Shown here: positions 14,476 to 15,377 of the stretch, piece by piece
Numbering within the stretch: the stretch's first letter is position 1
Layout: each line of letters starts with the position of its first letter
Assembly: GCA_041920505.1 (NCBI GenBank)
Contig: JBHGXV010000038.1
Location: 1-15,377 of the forward strand
Source of the DNA: JBHGXV01 sp041920505
Lineage (GTDB): Bacteria > Bacillota > Bacilli > Brevibacillales > Brevibacillaceae
Direction: 5' to 3'
DNA length: 15,377 nucleotides
Program-made: the position numbers and the translations under genes
Notes under the pieces: model-generated
What the model saw: the letters and a program-made list of their open reading frames with translations, nothing else
Databases searched by the model: none
Told to the model about the DNA's origin: nothing

Positions 14476-15261
14476 ATGAAGAGATGGGAACAACAGGCAG
14501 TCGATCGGCTCTTGATCGGGATCGCCGGTGCGGTGCTTTCGTTTCTCTACCTGCCGTTGCTCGTCGTTGTGATCTACTCGTTTAACAGCGAGAGCGTCAA
14601 CAGCTTCCCGATGGCCGGTTTTTCGCTCAAGTGGTACGGCGTCATGGCCCGAGACAAATTGTTGATCGAGTCGCTGGCCCACTCCGTCACCGTGGGCGTG
14701 ATCAGCACGGGAATCGCGTTGGTGCTGGGAGTGCCGGGCGCATTCGCGTTGGACCGGTTTTCGTTTCCGGGGAAGCGGGTGTTCGAGCGGATCGTGCTCC
14801 TGCCGCTGATCCTGCCGGGCATCCTTACCGGGGTGGCGATGCTCAGCCTGTTTCAGCAGATCGGGCTCACACCGTCGATGCCTGCCGTCGTGATCGGCCA
14901 CGCCACGTTTCTGATCGCCATCGTGATGACACAGGTATACGCAAGGCTGAAGCGGCTGGACCGAGGGATAGAGGAAGCCTCGCTCGATTTGGGAGCGACG
15001 CGCTGGCAAACGTTCTGGCACGTGATTCTGCCGAACATTCGCACCTCGCTGATCGGCTCCGCCCTGTTGTCGTTTACGCTCTCCCTCGACGAAATTCCGG
15101 TGACGTTTTTTCTCAACGGCGTCTACAACACGCTTCCCATCCACATCTGGGGGATGACGCGCAACGGCCTCACTCCCGAAGTGAACGCGATCTCCACGCT
15201 GGTGTTTGTCTGCTCGCTCATCTTCATCGTGTTGTCCGCGAGATTAAACAGGGGGGAGTAA
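14476..15261 (+). CDS. PotC-like ABC transporter permease (second system)
   Basis: Permease of 261 residues, the partner of the preceding one. The first membrane segment (LLIGIAGAVLSFLYLPLLVVVIY) is followed by SFNSESVNSFPMAGFSLKWYGVM, the normal PotC loop. The EAA loop is EEASLDLGATRWQTFWHVILPNIRTSL, and LSLDEIPVTFFLNG plus NAISTLVFV match PotC landmarks. The frame is open upstream into the previous gene (GTG 14440), but ATG 14476 follows a GGGGGGAG ribosome site and gives the standard PotC N-terminus. The stop is TAA 15259-15261. Confidence 0.93.
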   Translation: MKRWEQQAVDRLLIGIAGAVLSFLYLPLLVVVIYSFNSESVNSFPMAGFSLKWYGVMARDKLLIESLAHSVTVGVISTGIALVLGVPGAFALDRFSFPGKRVFERIVLLPLILPGILTGVAMLSLFQQIGLTPSMPAVVIGHATFLIAIVMTQVYARLKRLDRGIEEASLDLGATRWQTFWHVILPNIRTSLIGSALLSFTLSLDEIPVTFFLNGVYNTLPIHIWGMTRNGLTPEVNAISTLVFVCSLIFIVLSARLNRGE

Positions 15262-15264
15262 CGG

Positions 15265-15377
15265 ATGAAAGAGGCCATCATTCGCTTCATTGGCGTCACC
15301 AAAACATTCGGCAACCATTCGATTATAAGCGACTTGCACCTGGACGTGGATCAGGGCGAATTCCTCACCCTGCTCGG
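15265..15377 (+). CDS. PotA-like ABC transporter ATP-binding protein, N-terminal part (second system)
   Basis: Only the first 37 residues are in the window. MKEAIIRFIGVTKTFGNHSI leads to LHLDVDQGEFLTLLG, the start of an ABC ATPase that stops just before Walker A. It lies 3 bases after the permease stop, with GGGGGGAG at 15251-15258 as ribosome site. It completes the second transporter in the order binding protein, permease, permease, ATPase, the reverse of the potABCD order on the other strand. Confidence 0.9.
   Translation, partial: MKEAIIRFIGVTKTFGNHSIISDLHLDVDQGEFLTLL

Noticed and set aside
14056..15144. A 362-residue reverse frame opposite the second-system permeases.
   Set aside because: It is rich in Arg, Gln and His as expected for an antisense shadow of hydrophobic permease genes.

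Overview
The window looks like chromosomal DNA from a GC-rich, motile, spore-forming-type Bacillota (Bacillales; something near Effusibacillus, Tumebacillus or Brevibacillus is a guess). The reasons are very purine-rich Shine-Dalgarno sequences, frequent GTG starts, SPase II lipoprotein binding proteins, a sigma-D type flagellin promoter and a YhbE/YhbF-type bactofilin pair. Most genes are near 60% GC by eye; the flagellin gene is clearly lower.

Layout. (1) Positions 1-1598, forward: the 3' end of an unidentified gene, then two tandem paralogous bactofilins. (2) Positions 1721-2965, reverse: a single flagellin gene with its own sigma-D-like promoter, convergent with the bactofilins across a terminator. 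(3) Positions 3181-15377: one coherent polyamine (putrescine) uptake and catabolism locus. It holds a putrescine aminotransferase (patA, +); a reverse-strand potABCD transporter operon (8638 down to 4751); a sigma-54 enhancer-binding activator with GAF, PAS, AAA+ and Fis-type HTH regions (8743-10575, -); and a divergent forward operon with an aldehyde dehydrogenase and a second PotD/PotB/PotC/PotA-type transporter, whose ATPase runs off the window end.

How it works together (inference from the sequence). The transporters import putrescine or related polyamines. PatA transaminates putrescine to 4-aminobutyraldehyde/1-pyrroline, and the aldehyde dehydrogenase oxidises that to 4-aminobutyrate. 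All three transcription units (patA, potABCD, ALDH plus second transporter) carry a -24/-12 element with exact GG-N10-GC spacing. Each has an upstream 24-bp dyad of the same design (ATTCT near one end, GAAT or GAAC near the other), at centre-to-GG distances of about 91, 51 and 40 bp. The only sigma-54 activator in the window lies between these units, so the simplest reading is a local sigma-54 regulon controlled by that protein.

Main oddities. The first transporter's binding-protein gene (potD) has an in-frame TAA exactly where PotD relatives have a conserved Tyr; the remaining 33 codons of a normal PotD C-terminus follow in the same frame and end at a proper stop just before a terminator. 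The flagellin has a single cysteine and a consensus Shine-Dalgarno embedded in its promoter spacer ahead of a two-codon reading frame. No RNA genes, CRISPR arrays, insertion sequences or prophage genes were seen.
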